This document shows, piece by piece, positions 25,473 through 37,218 of a stretch of 64,000 bases of DNA. The translations under genes were made by a program, and so were the position numbers. The stretch is from positions 391,246,674 to 391,310,673 of the forward strand of contig CM062289.1 of assembly GCA_031216915.1 (NCBI GenBank). Direction: 5' to 3'. Position 1 is the first letter of the stretch. Each line of letters starts with the position of its first letter. The notes beneath the pieces are model-generated. The model was not told the DNA's origin. It saw only the letters and a list, made by a program, of their open reading frames with translations, and did not search any database. The stretch is from Pictodentalium vernedei. Its lineage: Eukaryota; Mollusca; Scaphopoda; Dentaliida; Dentaliidae.

Positions 25473-26374
25473 ATAATCAAGTATCAGGATTTCAGATGTC
25501 AACGGAACCGAAAAATCGTTTCCGTGGTATAAGAGACACGGAACCCGCCGGTAACGAAATTTAGGTACCGTCTGTGAGCAGTTATGGGAACCTTTTTGAA
25601 GTTTTTCCGAATCAAGGGAATTTTATATCATTCGTAGCTTTTTAGATTTCAGACACGTTTCCCTCCTAGATAAAACTGCCTGCATACATTGATATACTTG
25701 TAAGTTATATGTGAAATGATATTGGGACGTTTCAGCCCCGAGACATTTCGGCCTCCTATATTAACAGTCCGAAGTGAAGGGAATTACCCCCGGCAAGATA
25801 GATACCAAACAGAGGTTATTGGGATGTTGATTTTTTAATATATATTTATTGTTTTAGATATTATAATGCCAGTAAACCTGTGCATGATACCTTTGTTCAA
25901 AAAACTGCTTTTCAGTTTACAACATATATTGAACACAAGCGCTTGTTATTTTATCATACTTAAAACAATTCTCAGACACACAATGAAATTACTTGTGATA
26001 ATGTTACTGACGAAAAAAATGTCAAGATGTTTACAGAATGAGCCAATCACATTCACTTCAGCAAAAGGGTCCCGCACTTTACTCATTCCGAGAATGTAAT
26101 TGGTTGAAATGTCTAACGTGTGCAAATGGTACACACGTGTTTTTCCCACTTCAACTTGTTTCTGTATTCGATGTAAACAGCATTTCGTTTCTAACATAGT
26201 GATGATTGTTCACCAACGAGCAGCTCTTATGAGCATTTCTGTCAACAACAAATGTTTCAGTGTCTTTAGTGACAGATTGAGTGGGTAACGATATTTCCGG
26301 TTCCGTCATTTTGTGATCACGGTACCGACATGCTACCGGTAATGATCGTTACCGTGAAATCCTGACACTTGCAT
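25473..26374. mobile_element. TIR element with TCAGGATTTCA ends
   Basis: Left aagtatcaggatttcag and reversed right aagtgtcaggatttcacgg match over more than 20 bp; inside both ends are GGAACCG / GTAACGATC stretches. The centre holds gggacgtttcagccccgaga at 25725. Ends recall hAT, but no 8-bp duplication is found, so the superfamily is open. Confidence 0.5.
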
Positions 26375-26386
26375 AATGAGAGAAAT

Positions 26387-27285
26387 GAAAGTGTCATTGA
26401 CACTGTAGCTTAACTTGAATGTGTGTAGTGTTTTATGAAAGGGATAATGTTCAATGTTTATGAAAGGATTATGAAATAAGACTAGAATTGTGATAATTGA
26501 GAATATGTTAATTTCTGTTCCCTGTATGCTATGTTTTCAACAAGAATAATTTGAGTGAACACTGTATTAAAGAATTAAGACCTGGGTTGATGTGGCCCTA
26601 ACAGTTAACAAATGTCAACCAAAGTTACCAAGTTACAGTAAAATCATTCCAAAACAAATCATCCTACCAAGTTACAGTGAAATATAACTTGTAGACTTTG
26701 CTAAAAGAATCTAGATCACAAGACGGTTCGTCGGTCATGGTTGACCGATCATGACCAAAATAGGAGTCTCATTTAGAGATCATTCCAAGTTATCCTACCA
26801 AGTTACAATGAAATCCCTTCATAAAAACAGCCTGTAAGCAGTGCTAAATAAATCTAGGTAAAATGACCAGGTGGCAGTAACGGCTGACTGATCGTGACCA
26901 AAATACGACAGTCTCATCTAGACATCATACTAAGTTATCCTTCCAAGTTACAATGAAACTGCTTCATAAATATGAACTGTAGACTGTGCTAAACTAATCT
27001 AGGTCACATGCCTGTGCAGCTGTCAGGGTTGACCGATCACGGCCCAAATAGGATGTTCTCATCAAGACATTATACAGAGTCAACCTACCAAGTTACAATA
27101 AAATCCCTTCATAAATACAACCTGTAGACTGGGCTTTCGCATCTAGACATGACCTCGGGTCTGCATATGAAATTTTGTGATGATCGGACGATAACTATGG
27201 GGTGTAGCCTGTGCCATAGAAAATGTGAACTGACTAACAGACTTCCACACATGTGATGGCAGTAGCTTATCAAGTTAAGCTAAAA
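26387..27285 (+). mobile_element. Type A-ended element with a different, 140-bp core unit
   Basis: Left end gaaagtgtcattgacactg matches the one at 11037; right end agtagcttatcaagttaagctaaa. The core repeats taccaagttacaatgaaat and gttgaccgatcatgacc about every 140 bp, four times, and is unlike the 169-bp core. Confidence 0.75.
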
Positions 27286-27603
27286 ATTAGAACTAGTAAT
27301 CTGAGCAGAATGATACATAGGTCATAATAGTTTGGAATGTAGAATATGCTGGATTTATCAAAAGAAACACAGAAAATGTTGAAATCTGTGATATATTGTA
27401 CCCTTAACTACAGAGTGCACTTCCGTAATGGAACTTTTAACATTTCTGAATGGATTGACATATGCAAAAACAGGTGAATGGTAGTGTAAATGGATACTAA
27501 TAAGGCTAAAAAACCCTATGCTGATGTCAAAAAAATGCCTATAACATGAATCAATTAATATCCTTTCCTCAAACATAAATGAGGCCAAAAAATGATTAAC
27601 AAA

Positions 27604-28311
27604 TGAAAGTGTCAATGACACTGCAGCTGAACTTGACCAAAAGGGACTGAACTAAATAGAAAATTCCAGTAATGCCAAGTCATTCATTCAAGTTTCTACA
27701 GATAAGACATCACACCATATGAAATCTGAAAAAGATTGGGTAAGGTGTGTGGCCTGAAGGGTCTGCTAATGGAATTGTTGACATTTCATATAACAAATAT
27801 TCAATGAAATTCAGAGAAATTTGATAGCTCCCATCTAGACATCACACAAAACCCACATATAAAAGATTTTTGAAGAAATTCCCTCATATTGTACTAAGTT
27901 AAATTTCAGGTTCCCATATGGAGCCCAAATATTAACCCAGGCACTCGACTTAAAACAGATTTTTAAGGAAATTTCCTCATATTGCACTGTTACAATTTGG
28001 GCTACCATAGCGAGCCTAAATATATACCTAGGGACCTGAATTGAACAAACTTGAATCTGACCCTCCCCCACTAGAGATGTTGTATACCAAATATGAAAGC
28101 ATTCTGACTGGTGGATCTGAAAAAGATTTTAAAAAAGTATCCCCCATATTGCACTGTTACAATTTGGGCTACCATAGTGAGCCTACATATACACCTAGGG
28201 ACCTCCCCCATATTGCACTGTTACAATTTGGGCTACCATAGCGAGCCTACATATATACCTAGGGACCTGATTTGAACAAACTTGAATCTGACCCTCCCCC
28301 CCCCCCCCCCG

Positions 28312-28343
<32 letters not shown>

Positions 28344-29889
28344 ACTAGAGATGTTGTATACCAAATATGAAAGCATTCTGACTGGTGGATCTGAAGAAAA
28401 AAGTAGCCCCCATATTGCACCAAGTTAAAATTTGGGCTTCCACAGAAAAGCCCAAATATTAACCTAGGGACTTGGTTTGAACAATCTTGAATCTGACCCT
28501 CATAACCAATGATGTATACCAAACTTTAAAAGATTCTGACTGGTGGTTCTGACAAAGAACATTTTTAAAGAATATTCCCCGTATTGACCTAAGTTAAAAA
28601 TTTGGGCTCCAGTATTGAGCCCAAATATGAATTAATGGGCTTCATTTTAACACACTTGTATCTGACCCCCATATGGATGCTGAAAACCAGATATCAAAAG
28701 ATTCTGACCATTGGTTTTGGAGAAAAGATTTTTAATAATTTTTGCAAATATGCTGACTCAGCATTTTTGTGATGCCCTCTACAGAACACCCTAAACATGG
28801 CATTTTTTTTTTACCATTCCATTTTACTGGTCCTAAGGAAGCTTCACACCAAATAACAGGCCTCTGTTCCATGTGGTTGGGAAATATGGGCGTTTAAAAA
28901 TATTTCTATTTTAGCTCCTGGGGTTCCCATGGGGCATTTGGACATTTGTTTTTGCATAAATCAAGTACTTATGACCCACTAATACTTCATATCAAATTTG
29001 GTTCAAATCGGCCTCTCGGTTTGGGAAAATAGAAATTTTGGACAGTGCAAAAATTCTTGCCTCTCCTGTAATGACGACAAATATTGCCCCTCAAACTTCT
29101 CTTGAACAAACTTGGGTATACACCTCAAAAGGAAGCTGTATACCAAATATCAAATCTCTGCTACTGCTGGTTCATGAGAAGATTTTTAAAAAAATTGGAG
29201 CATTTTGGCCTCACCCCTCCTAAATAGGAGCAGAAACCCAATTTGAAGAAAAATCCAAATGCCCCTATATAACCACTACTCAAGTGAAATTTCATTAAAA
29301 TGTGGCCAGTTGTTTGGGAGAAAAAAGTCCAAACACCATCTTCACGACAGACGACGGACGAAAAGTAATCAGAATAGCTCACCCTGACTTTCAGTCAGGT
29401 GAGCTAAAAATCATGTGAGAAGTGCAGTATGTAGGGTGTGCTAATGGAATTGTTGACAATTCATATTCCAAATCCAAGATGGCCACTGCCGGTCATGTTT
29501 TTCAGCAAAGTTCAGAAAAATTTGATAGCTCCCATCTAGACACAACACCAAAGCTACATATCAAATTTGAAAAAGACCAGGTGAGAGATGCAGCCTGTAG
29601 GGTGTGCTAATGGAATTGTTGACAATTTATATGCCAAATCCACGATTACCAACTGCGGCCATGCTTTTCAACGAAGTTCGGAAAAATTTGATAGCTCCCA
29701 TCTAGACATTACCCCAAAGCTACATATGAAACTTAAAACTATGAGGTGAGAGACACAGCCTGCTGGGTGCATTAAAGGAATTGTGGACAGACAGAAGTAC
29801 AGAGGTATGGATGTACCGATGCACAAACAGGCAACGGCTCGCAACCTATCCCAATAGCTCATACTTGATGTTGTCAAGTTGAGCAAAAA
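27604..29889 (+). mobile_element. Composite: type A element with a type B block inside
   Basis: Starts gaaagtgtcaatgacactgc, then a type A unit (ctaatggaattgttgac, gatagctcccatctagacat). At about 27845 it changes to type B units (ggagcccaaatattaaccca) that end in tcaggtgagctaaaa at 29410. Type A units then resume to the end gtcaagttgagcaaaa at 29889. A C-run fills 28296-28343. Confidence 0.7.
28296..28343. repeat. C run, about 47 bases with one G
   Basis: Expansion of the short ctgacccccctagag C tract of type B units. Confidence 0.9.
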
Positions 29890-30362
29890 ATATTTTAAAT
29901 TTCCTTTCTCATTTCTCCAAAGTGCAGTTCATGAGTCCTCACTGGTTCAATTCTGATGAGCTTGTTTCTGAGAGGGTCATCTAAACCTACAAATGCCCTC
30001 TTTCTCTTTGAAAGGTAGGAATTCTGACATTTTCAAATACATTGAGATCCAACTTGGTATAAAGGACATAGGAAAAATTCTGTCATGAAAATCATCTCCA
30101 GTCATACTGGGGTTTAGCACCTTGTTTGTTTTTTTTTTTATCGCTGGGTATTGCCATTTATACAGAGCTTAATGAGATAAATTAATTTACATACTCTTCT
30201 GTCTACACCCCCACTGATAACATAAAGAACTTTACAGTTTTCACCTAGTGTTCTGTTTATCCTCCACCAATAACAAAAGAAAACATCACAGTTATTGCAT
30301 TTGGTGCTTTTTTAGGTAAGGTTGTTTACAAAGTTTCAATCCCCACAGGCAATGTCAGCAAC
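29890..30362. other. No gene seen
   Basis: Unique-looking DNA with a T run at 30129. A weak minus-strand acceptor/donor pair at 30195-30213 was not accepted. Confidence 0.4.
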
Positions 30363-30580
30363 TTAACCCTTTCCCCAACACAGATGATATCAAAATGTAT
30401 TATTTTAATTAATGACTTTTAAAATTTTTCAAAATATTTCAATAAAACCATGTCATGTGTCCCCCTCATTGGAACACCCTCAACGAGCTCCATCCACATG
30501 ACAGTTTTGTAAAATTTTTCAACTGCTTAATTTGTAAATTAGGTGGGCGGATGCGGCCGATTCATTAGGTAAAGGGTTAA
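30363..30580. mobile_element. TTAA palindromic MITE, copy 2
   Basis: TTAACCCTTTCCCCAAC at left and TTAGGTAAAGGGTTAA at right; the right half of the central palindrome is shortened. Confidence 0.8.
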
Positions 30581-30622
30581 CAACTTGAGATCAGGAAGCC
30601 CATATTAATTTTGACCTCCCTT

Positions 30623-30820
30623 TTAACCCTTCACCCAATGCATAGTTTATCAAAATTTATTATTTTAATTACTGTGTTTTAATTTTTTTTCAAAGAAATT
30701 CAACGAAACCATATCATGTGACCCCTCATTGGAACTAGCTTGATAACTTGCTCCAATGAGCTGTAACATATGGTTTTGTTGAAACATTTTGAAAAACAGA
30801 TTTTGTTCAAAAGTTAAATG
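30623..30820. mobile_element. TTAA palindromic MITE, copy 3, right end degraded
   Basis: TTAACCCTTCACCCAATG left end and central accatatcatgtgacccc hairpin are clear; the right end cannot be placed. It lies 42 bp from copy 2. Confidence 0.6.
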
Positions 30821-30907
30821 TGAAAATCACAGGCAGATGAAGGTACTCCAATTAAAATGCTTCATATTTTGGGGTGTGCTTCATATTCTCTTTCAAGAGA
30901 ACTTTTT

Positions 30908-30975
30908 TAGTCGTGTGTGGATTTGTCTATCTGCAATTTTATGGGAGAGTGCACTCTCCCACAAATTGTGACAAG
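30908..30975. repeat. Hairpin related to the 59793 palindrome
   Basis: gcaattttatgggagagtgcactctcccacaaattg matches the centre of the 59744 element as two blocks; the element's ends are not recognisable here. Confidence 0.5.
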
Positions 30976-31517
30976 GCATAGACATAAGAACAAATGTTGA
31001 TGACTGAAAATAATTTAGCACTTGACAAGTAACCTTTTATCTGATGTAATGACCGTACCTGGCCAGTGTTCTTCACAAAAATCACCCTTCAAATTTACAT
31101 ATTTTTTTCCAATGAAACTTTTTGGCTATTCAGGAAATTTTTTTTGCAAGTGTCTACTCTAGTCATGTTAGGTTAACGGCTATGTTTTGAAAGGACAGAT
31201 TTAAGACCCCAAGGTTAATGTTCTGGTGATTTTTGTGTGCATCAGTAGGTGGATTTGACTAATTTGTAGATTGAAAGGCTTCAAATGCACAATGGCAAGG
31301 GACACAGTATTCTTCTTGTGAGTCTTGATAATGGCTCCAGCAGTGATACCATTAAAAATATTCAATTTGACACTGAATGTTATTGTGTTTATAAAGCAAC
31401 TTATTCCCACCATAACTGTATAAGTTACCACCACCAGCAGAATGCAGTTAGAAAAATTAGGGTGTTAGAGGGCAAACATTAACTGATAACACTGAACTGT
31501 CCATGCAAATTACTCAC

Positions 31518-31567
31518 CACTTTCCTCTCTCCCTCTGCTGTCTTGAAAGTGGAATTCCATGCACCAG
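31518..31567 (-). CDS. Internal exon (50 nt) of the same host gene
   Basis: Acceptor cttttgaacag and donor GTG|gtgagt on the minus strand bound 50 nt. Entering in phase 1, as the upstream exon requires, it reads GAWNSTFKTAEGERKV and leaves in phase 0. Joined to the upstream exon the frame stays open across the junction, which is the strongest evidence that these exons are real. No convincing phase-0 continuation was found further downstream in the window, so the 3' part of the gene may lie beyond position 1 or in exons I missed. Confidence 0.6.
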
Positions 31568-32315
31568 CTGTTCAAAAGAAATACAAGTGTTAAGGCACTT
31601 AACCTTTATCTAAGTTAAAAGAAGACAGCACCAATAAAACAAAACTTTATGATCACTCGCTGGAATAGACCATTTACTGGTAACACCTGACTTCTACCAT
31701 GATGGTACAAATATGTATATTGTAATACACCTCATTGTCCCCAATATTTGTTTTAAAGTTTGATGAATACACCCTCAGTAGTTTCACTGTAATGACCGAG
31801 ACACATTGTTTATGTTTTGAATTGACTGGCAAGCAACCAGTCTGAATGTTCTAAAGGCACAGCATCTTTCTTAAAACAACATCTGTGTAACTACTTATGA
31901 ATTTTATCTCAAGTAGATTCTAATTATGGCCTAGGCATAATGTACAGTGTTCATGCAGGTCCAAAATTGTCTGGTTCCAAATTTTTAGCCACTCTGAATA
32001 TTTTACTGCCAAACAAAGTGTTTTGGTACCAAAGGGGGTGTTTCTTTGCTGTATAATCCAATAAATTGATTGAGTTTTGAAAAATGAACTCGCAATTATT
32101 TCTAGAGTGACCAGGCAATTGGTCATAGAAAAAAATCCAACAAAAATTAAAAGTTCTGATGAAAAGAGTGGTCACCTAAGTTATGTCTATGCCACTGATT
32201 CAGTTTAATAATCAGACTGAATGATATTGGTACATACACCAGTTGTTGCACTTAACAATAACAGATTAATGAACTAATTACTGTTAATCCACTGGCCTTA
32301 GCAGGTCACAAGTCT
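31568..32315. other. Host-gene intron, no element recognised
   Basis: Lies between the 31518 and 34386 exons. AT-rich; no clear repeat end or ORF. Confidence 0.4.
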
Positions 32316-32564
32316 TTAACCCTTTACCCAACGCAGACGATATCAAAATTTATTATTTTAAATATAATTTTTTCAAATTTTTCAAAAAGTTTCAACAAAA
32401 CCATATCATGTGACCCCTCATTGGAACGAGCTCGACGAGCTCGTTCCAACGAGGGGTCACATGATATGGTTTTGTTGAAACTTTTTGAAAAATAATATTT
32501 TTTCAACTGCTGAATTAACATATTACGCGGGCAGATGTGGCCGATTCGTTGGGTAAAGGGTTAA
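32316..32564. mobile_element. TTAA palindromic MITE, copy 4 (best preserved)
   Basis: TTAACCCTTTACCCAACG to CGTTGGGTAAAGGGTTAA, 249 bp. Centre is an almost perfect inverted repeat with arms of about 56 bp at 32375-32492, meeting at gagctcgacgagctc. TTAA at both ends and CCC-initial termini are the marks of piggyBac-type targets. Confidence 0.88.
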
Positions 32565-33039
32565 TAGAATACATGTCTAAATACTTTATACTGTCGTGAG
32601 CGACTTGGGACAGTTTGAAGTATTTATCTAAATAAATTCTGTCTTTTGCAAAGTTGATAACATACAATCTTTTGCTGAAGAAAAAACAATGCCCCATTAC
32701 CCCTCACTGACAATTAACATTGCACGTTTGTTCAAACTCTATTTCTAACATCCCATTTACAAAATCACTGGTTTTGAGTGTGTTTATTGTGTTTCATCAC
32801 TGATCGTGCTCTTTACTGCTGCAATGGATTTCCTTTACAAGTGAAAGAAACTTTTTTGGTGTGAAAATAGTTCTGACACTGAAATGAAGGTGTGTTCATG
32901 TTAGTGATGTAACATTTGGGTGCTGGACATATGAGCATAACATCTGGGCAAAAAACATTTGAGTACAGCAAAATATGTATGGATGTAGAATTCTAATTCA
33001 TGTATTTGGAACTGACAAAACAGATACAAGCAAGGACAT

Positions 33040-33278
33040 TTATTTATTTATTTATTGGTGTTCAAGGTCACATATTACTGCACAATGGCTAATCATGACC
33101 ATGACAGTTTTATGGGTGGAGAAAGCTGGAGTACCCAGAGAGAACCATCAAGCAATGGCAAACAACTTTCAGCTTCCAAAAATACTAACTCTACACAAGC
33201 AGGGTTAGCATTGGTTGAAGACCAGTGCACCATCGACATGCAGTATGCCTTAGTACACAACACCACCGTGCCCCCACG
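33040..33278 (-). mobile_element. SINE, 5'-truncated, with 14-bp target duplication
   Basis: (TTTA)n tail at left, body up to gtgcccccacg at right. ACAAGCAAGGACAT stands at 33026-33039 and again at 33279-33292, a perfect 14-bp duplication as LINE machinery makes. Confidence 0.9.
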
Positions 33279-34017
33279 ACAAGCAAGGACATAACCATGT
33301 CTTAAGTTACGAGTGGGGCAAGATATGTTAATGTCACAGACAGAATGAAATGCACAACATAACAGAGACTTCTAAAGAGGTAAATTTCTAATTTCTTTTC
33401 TAAGGAAAATATGTCAATAATAATTTACATTCTGTATTTAAAAAAACAGTGGCGGAGATGTATTTTTCTCTGGTTAATTTACTATCATTAAATTTCTGAC
33501 AGAAAAGCATTGCTATAATGTCTATTAGAATTTTTATAGTTTTGATCCTCAGTATGAAAAAAGTGTCCTGAAAAGTTTTTTAGAACTATTAAAAAAGTAA
33601 CGAGATGATTAAATAATATATACACATATATTTCAGCATTTTTCAAGGAGATCCAATGGACAAATTCAAGGATTTTCAAGGCCGTCTTCACTAGGACCTC
33701 CCATCATTACTCCCTCCTCCCACTTCCCTATAAGGGAAGTAAGCAGAGGGGGTAATGACTGGGGGGGGGGGGGTCCTAATTAGAACTATGCCTTCACAAA
33801 CTCTGGCATATAAAACTATATAGTTATGATTATGTGCTTCGTCAGCATTTCTATTTTGTGAATATTCAAGGATTTTCAAGGCCTCCTGACACATTTTCAA
33901 TGATTTCAATGCCTTGAATGATCCTTAGTCAAATTCAAGGCTATTCCTTGAATCTAAGGCCCCACAGGAACTCTGATATTTCACTGAGGAGTGCATGGTG
34001 AAGGCTCTACAATGTAA

Positions 34018-34264
34018 TTAACCCTTTACCCAACGAATCGCCCTCATCCGCCCGCATAATATGCAAATTCGGCAGCTGAAAAAATATTTTTCAAAATTTT
34101 TTTAACAAAACCATATCATGTGGCCCCTCTTTGGAACGAGCTCATCGAGCTCGTTCCAAAGAGGGGTCACATGATATAGTTTTGTTGAAATTTTTTGAAA
34201 AAATTTAAAAAATTATATTTAAAATAATAAATTTTGAAATCGTCTGCATTGGGTAAAGGGTTAA
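34018..34264. mobile_element. TTAA palindromic MITE, copy 5
   Basis: 247 bp, both TTAA ends intact, central gagctcatcgagctc palindrome. Lies in the host-gene intron between exons 31518 and 34386. Confidence 0.85.
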
Positions 34265-34275
34265 GTAGACTTCAA

Positions 34276-34323
34276 GTATTTATTTATTGATTTGTGTTCC
34301 AGGTCACATATTTCTGCACGATG
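34276..34323 (-). mobile_element. SINE 3'-end fragment
   Basis: Only tatttatttattgatttgtg and gtcacatatttctgcacgat remain. Confidence 0.6.
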
Positions 34324-34385
34324 AAATTGTCACAGCTTCCAGTATCTAGAACACAAATTAGAATGAGACAAGTACAAAGACTTAC

Positions 34386-34427
34386 CAGGATCACTTGACA
34401 CATACAAGGAATTTTCAATGAGTCCAG
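34386..34427 (-). CDS. Internal exon (42 nt) of the same host gene
   Basis: Acceptor ctttattttttag and donor CTG|gtaagt on the minus strand bound a 42-nt exon. Phase 1 reads GLIENSLYVSSDP with split codons at both ends; another frame hits a stop within four codons. The exon is again symmetric (1-1, 14 codons). It follows the 18-nt exon after a 2.3-kb intron that carries two TTAA MITEs and a tandem-type repeat, and precedes 31518-31567. No family was recognised. Confidence 0.6.
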
Positions 34428-35448
34428 CTAAAAAATAAAGATATATGTTAAATCAGTAATAACTTTTCAACTCCAGACTTTTTCTAAGTTTTTTTTTGTT
34501 ATGCACATATTTGTATTTATTTATTTTTTTTTTTTAATTTACAGTTTTCACAGCAAATTCCATGGACACATATATATGGACAAAAGTACAATGTGTAAAG
34601 AATACATACAATTTTCTGATCTAAATTCAACATTAGATGTGTGTGTGGTTATAGAAGACATTTAGATTAAACTAATTATTTTAGATATTGTTTTCCACCT
34701 CAATTTGATTTTGTTTGCCTTGCTGAACTTTTTCATAGTTATTAAGGGCAGATCCACCAGTCTTGGTCCATAAGCAAAACATTTAGAATTCATCAATTGA
34801 AATCATCAATTCTTTGCGGTGTGCAGACAAACAACAAGTCACAGGACATAATGTCAATGGACAAAATGTCACAAGACAAAAAGCCACATAAACATGAGAT
34901 AACATGGTCAAAATGTACCAGAACATAATGTAACAAAAAATAGAAGCAATATAAAAAAAAACAAAAAAAATAATTTCTTGTTATTTATTACAAACACTTT
35001 ATCTTTTGTACCATTTTTCTTGTAATTATGTGCACAACTGTAACTGAAAGCATGCATTTGGCACAAGCACAAATAATCTTACTACCATCCAATCTCCAAA
35101 TTATTTTTTTTTGTCTGATAAAAAAATATGTTAAACATACTGAATGAATTACTAATTATACAATTGTCCTTTCTTCATCTTTCACTAAAATGATACAACT
35201 ATAGGTGTTATTATGAACCCATCTGCATGATTTGGTACTGATGTGACAATTTATCATGCATAAGATTACTTGCACTGGGAGGAGTAAATTCTGTTTACAA
35301 AAAAATTGTCAAGGTAAAAACTGCAATTACGCTATTTCCTGAAACATATAAAGCAAAAACTTGAATGTAGCACAAGAATGCAAGAAGAACAAGGGCTACG
35401 CAAAGCATGGGCCACTGCTCCCAACCAGTAGGCATGTTCTAAGTAGTC

Positions 35449-35692
35449 TTAACCCTTTACCCAACGAATCGCCTGCATCCGCCCAGGTAATATGCAAATT
35501 CAGCAGCCGAAAAAAAAATTTTCGAAAAATTTCAACAAAACCATATCATGTGACCCCTCTCTGGAACGAGATCGCCAATCTCGTTCCAAAGAGGGTTTCA
35601 CATGATATGGTTTCGTTGAAATTTTTTGAAAAAATTAAAAAAATTATATTTAAAATAATAAATTTTGAAATCTGCGTTGAGTAAAGGGTTAA
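35449..35692. mobile_element. TTAA palindromic MITE, copy 6
   Basis: 244 bp, TTAACCCTTTACCCAACG left, gtaaagggttaa right, centre gagatcgccaatctc. Confidence 0.85.
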
Positions 35693-35962
35693 AGGTATTG
35701 TGGGACAGAAAAATTTTCTAAGTCGAAAGAGTGAAAATGGGACATAAGTCTGGGAAAAATTATTGGACGGATTGCGTTCCTTGTGCATATCCATTTTCCC
35801 ATGCGGATCTATCAGCAATCCAAGGGAGATCCAAACCCGACCACTGGCTTTGAAATTAGAATGCAAAACAGTTGTCAGGACAGACAGACAGAGACAGATG
35901 AACGGACGGATGACTTCACTAGATACCCCGGAATCCTCCTTCGGAGGTTGAGGGCACAATAA
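35693..35962 (+). mobile_element. Short mollusc-type repeat with ggacgg tract
   Basis: cgaaagagtgaaaatgggac, then caggacagacagacagagac, gaacggacggatg and a hairpin-like cctccttcggagg. Related to 13540-13815. Confidence 0.55.
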
Positions 35963-36415
35963 GAGCACTGCTGGGCAGTGGCATCATTATATGGCAACTT
36001 AATGTAAATTAAATCATTTTGCATAGCAAAATACATCTTGCTCGTTTCAAATGTATCTCAATTTACTGTAAGAAGCACAAACCGCTTTTTGAAATATCGG
36101 GGCAAGATATTTGAGCCAGACAGGAGGCAAGCCAGATATACATCAAGAATAATAATAATCACAGTTACGGAACTTTTCAATAGACTACCAATTGTAGCTT
36201 CAAGCACAGCAACTGCTAAAAATGTAAATTGGTGAAAAGAAAGCAAGCTCAAATAATAATACTGGATTTGTAATCAAGAAATAAATTCTATCTTTCACAC
36301 GAGTACATAACATTTAACAAGAATTAACTGTTTTAAGAATCTGTCTTCATAAGGCAACTAGCTTAAACATAAGGATATTTTATGTTATACATCAACTTGA
36401 GACAAATATTGTGTG

Positions 36416-36649
36416 CTCTTTTACCTAACGAAACGGCTCCATCCGCCCATGTAATATGCAAATTCAGCTGTGGAAAAATTATAAATTTTCAGAAAATTAC
36501 AACAAAACTATATCATGTGGCCCCTCATTGGAATGAGCTCGTTCTAAGGGGTCACACAATATGGTTTTGTCAAAATATTTTGAAAATTTTGAAAAAATAA
36601 TATTTAAAATTATAAATTTTAATATTGTCTGCATTGGGTAAAGGGTTAA
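36416..36649. mobile_element. TTAA palindromic MITE, copy 7, left end eroded
   Basis: Right end gggtaaagggttaa intact; left begins at cttttacctaacg. Part of the centre is missing. Confidence 0.75.
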
Positions 36650-36769
36650 TCTAACACATACAAAATAATTTCTATTGCAAGAGGAAATATAACGAATATA
36701 CTTATGGATTCCAATTGGAAGTCAATAAATTCGGAAGTTAAAAATTCTTTATCAACATACTATACTCAC

Positions 36770-36787
36770 TGACTTTGGAGAGTCCAC
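36770..36787 (-). CDS. Internal microexon (18 nt) of the same host gene
   Basis: The minus strand shows acceptor cttattccag, 18 nt of exon and donor gtgagt. In phase 1 it encodes GLSKV plus two split codons and stays open. Its length (six codons) and 1-1 phase mean inclusion or skipping would keep the frame, as expected for a regulated cassette microexon. It joins the 54106-54162 exon upstream and 34386-34427 downstream. At 18 nt it could arise by chance; the matching phase and strong splice sites are the support. Confidence 0.45.
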
Positions 36788-37218
36788 CTGGAATAAGATG
36801 AAAAAAAAAAAAATTAAACATGTGTATAGATCAACAAGCATTTGAGGAAAAAAAAATAAGGGTGTGATCAACAAACATAAAAAACAATGATGCATCTCTA
36901 GTTATTTTTTGACAATGTCATCCCATTATAAATTTTTTGCTGACAGAAATGTTTCCCAGGTTGTCAAGCTATTGACAGAAACTAAAGAGATTAACTTGCC
37001 AACCCAACCAGCTTTATACATAAAACAACTGGATAGTCTAAATTTATGAATTTCTGATTTTATCTCCTTCAAGCAGTTTAGACAGACAGTCTGTAAAAAA
37101 AACAACTATCAAAACTGTCATTTACAAGATGAATTAATAAGTTTTGTTGTTTGAAACTTGTCTTCAAATTTAGTATTAAGAAATCTATTGAATAATCTTC
37201 AGGCCTTCAAGTAGAATA

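Noticed and set aside
25473-26374. hAT element with 8-bp duplication
   Set aside because: The ends resemble hAT, but the 8-bp flanks (tcaagtat and acacttgc) do not match; kept only as an unassigned TIR element.
30195-30213. 19-nt exon after the 31518 exon
   Set aside because: Good acceptor and gtatgt donor, but the phase-0 reading (WGCRQK) is unconvincing and too short.
35546-35968. 140-codon minus-strand gene
   Set aside because: The frame runs across a TTAA MITE and a mollusc-type repeat; it is open by chance.
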